Assembly: GCA_945613045.1 (NCBI GenBank)
Contig: CALZAG010000095.1
Span: 1 to 6,151 of the forward strand
Reading direction: 5' to 3'
Origin: an uncultured Clostridia bacterium
GTDB taxonomy: Bacteria; Bacillota; Clostridia; Oscillospirales; Oscillospiraceae
DNA: 6,151 nucleotides
Shown: positions 6,105 through 6,151 of the stretch, piece by piece
How positions within the stretch are numbered: the first letter of the stretch is position 1
How the letters are laid out: each line of letters begins with the position of its first letter
Translations under genes and position numbers: made by a program
Notes under the pieces: generated by a model
Database searches by the model: none
Told to the model about the DNA's origin: nothing
Seen by the model: the letters and a program-made list of their open reading frames with translations, nothing else

Positions 6105-6151
6105 TATTTACTCCTGATTTTTGTAAAAAGTGAAATGCTCAACAAAAAGAG
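6105..6151 (-). other. Short AT-rich leader upstream of rimP
   Basis: These 47 bases contain the rimP Shine-Dalgarno AGGAG (6115-6111) and otherwise AT-rich sequence with runs of T on the minus strand. I see no coding region and no pair of -35 and -10 elements with proper spacing. Transcription probably starts further upstream, beyond the window. Confidence 0.5.

Noticed and set aside
6120..6142. TTGAGC (6142-6137) and TACAAA (6125-6120) on the minus strand as a promoter for rimP
   Set aside because: The spacing is only 11 nt instead of about 17, and a start point would fall at or past the ribosome binding site.
6118..6148. Inverted repeat TTTTTGT / ACAAAAA upstream of rimP
   Set aside because: A 7-bp stem almost all A:T with a 17-nt loop is weak and expected by chance in AT-rich sequence.
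1..6151. Mobile element, CRISPR array, tRNA or rRNA gene, riboswitch
   Set aside because: More than 97% of the window is covered by conserved housekeeping genes in their usual order, and no repeats, terminal inverted repeats or RNA-gene signatures were seen in the gaps.

Overview
All eight genes lie on the minus strand and read from the high-coordinate end to the low. In order of transcription they are rimP, nusA, ylxR (rnpM), ylxQ (an L7Ae-type protein), infB, rbfA, nrnA and a truB cut by the window edge at base 1. This is the conserved nusA-infB operon. The short NusA without a C-terminal extension, the ylxR-ylxQ pair between nusA and infB, and a DHH-family nrnA between rbfA and truB point to a Gram-positive anaerobe of the class Clostridia. 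The roughly balanced base composition and the style of the proteins suggest the Oscillospiraceae/Ruminococcaceae side, but no rRNA or other marker is present to settle this. Unlike Bacillus subtilis, there is no ylxP (DUF503) gene between infB and rbfA.

Layout: bases 6105-6151 are a short AT-rich leader before rimP, with its Shine-Dalgarno and no convincing promoter. rimP (6104-5661) is followed by 20 nt, then nusA (5640-4588), 19 nt, and ylxR (4568-4302, GTG start). From there genes are mostly joined by 4-base ATGA overlaps (ylxR/ylxQ, ylxQ/infB, rbfA/nrnA) or a TAATG overlap (nrnA/truB). The one real gap is 51 nt between infB (3874-1562) and rbfA (1510-1142), and it holds a perfect 10-bp hairpin. 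No non-coding stretch exceeds 51 nt.

The products act together in making ribosomes and starting translation. RimP and RbfA mature the 30S subunit, NusA controls elongation and termination including on rRNA operons, and YlxR and YlxQ are small RNA-binding proteins (YlxR modulates RNase P in Bacillus). IF2 positions initiator tRNA and joins subunits, TruB makes pseudouridine 55 in tRNA, and NrnA recycles the shortest RNA fragments and pAp.

No new system is visible; this is core housekeeping DNA. The points most worth a second look are the infB-rbfA hairpin, a strong Shine-Dalgarno before an in-frame internal ATG of infB (possible short IF2 isoform), a very basic C-terminal tail on the L7Ae-type protein, and charged C-terminal tails whose codons double as the next gene's ribosome binding site.
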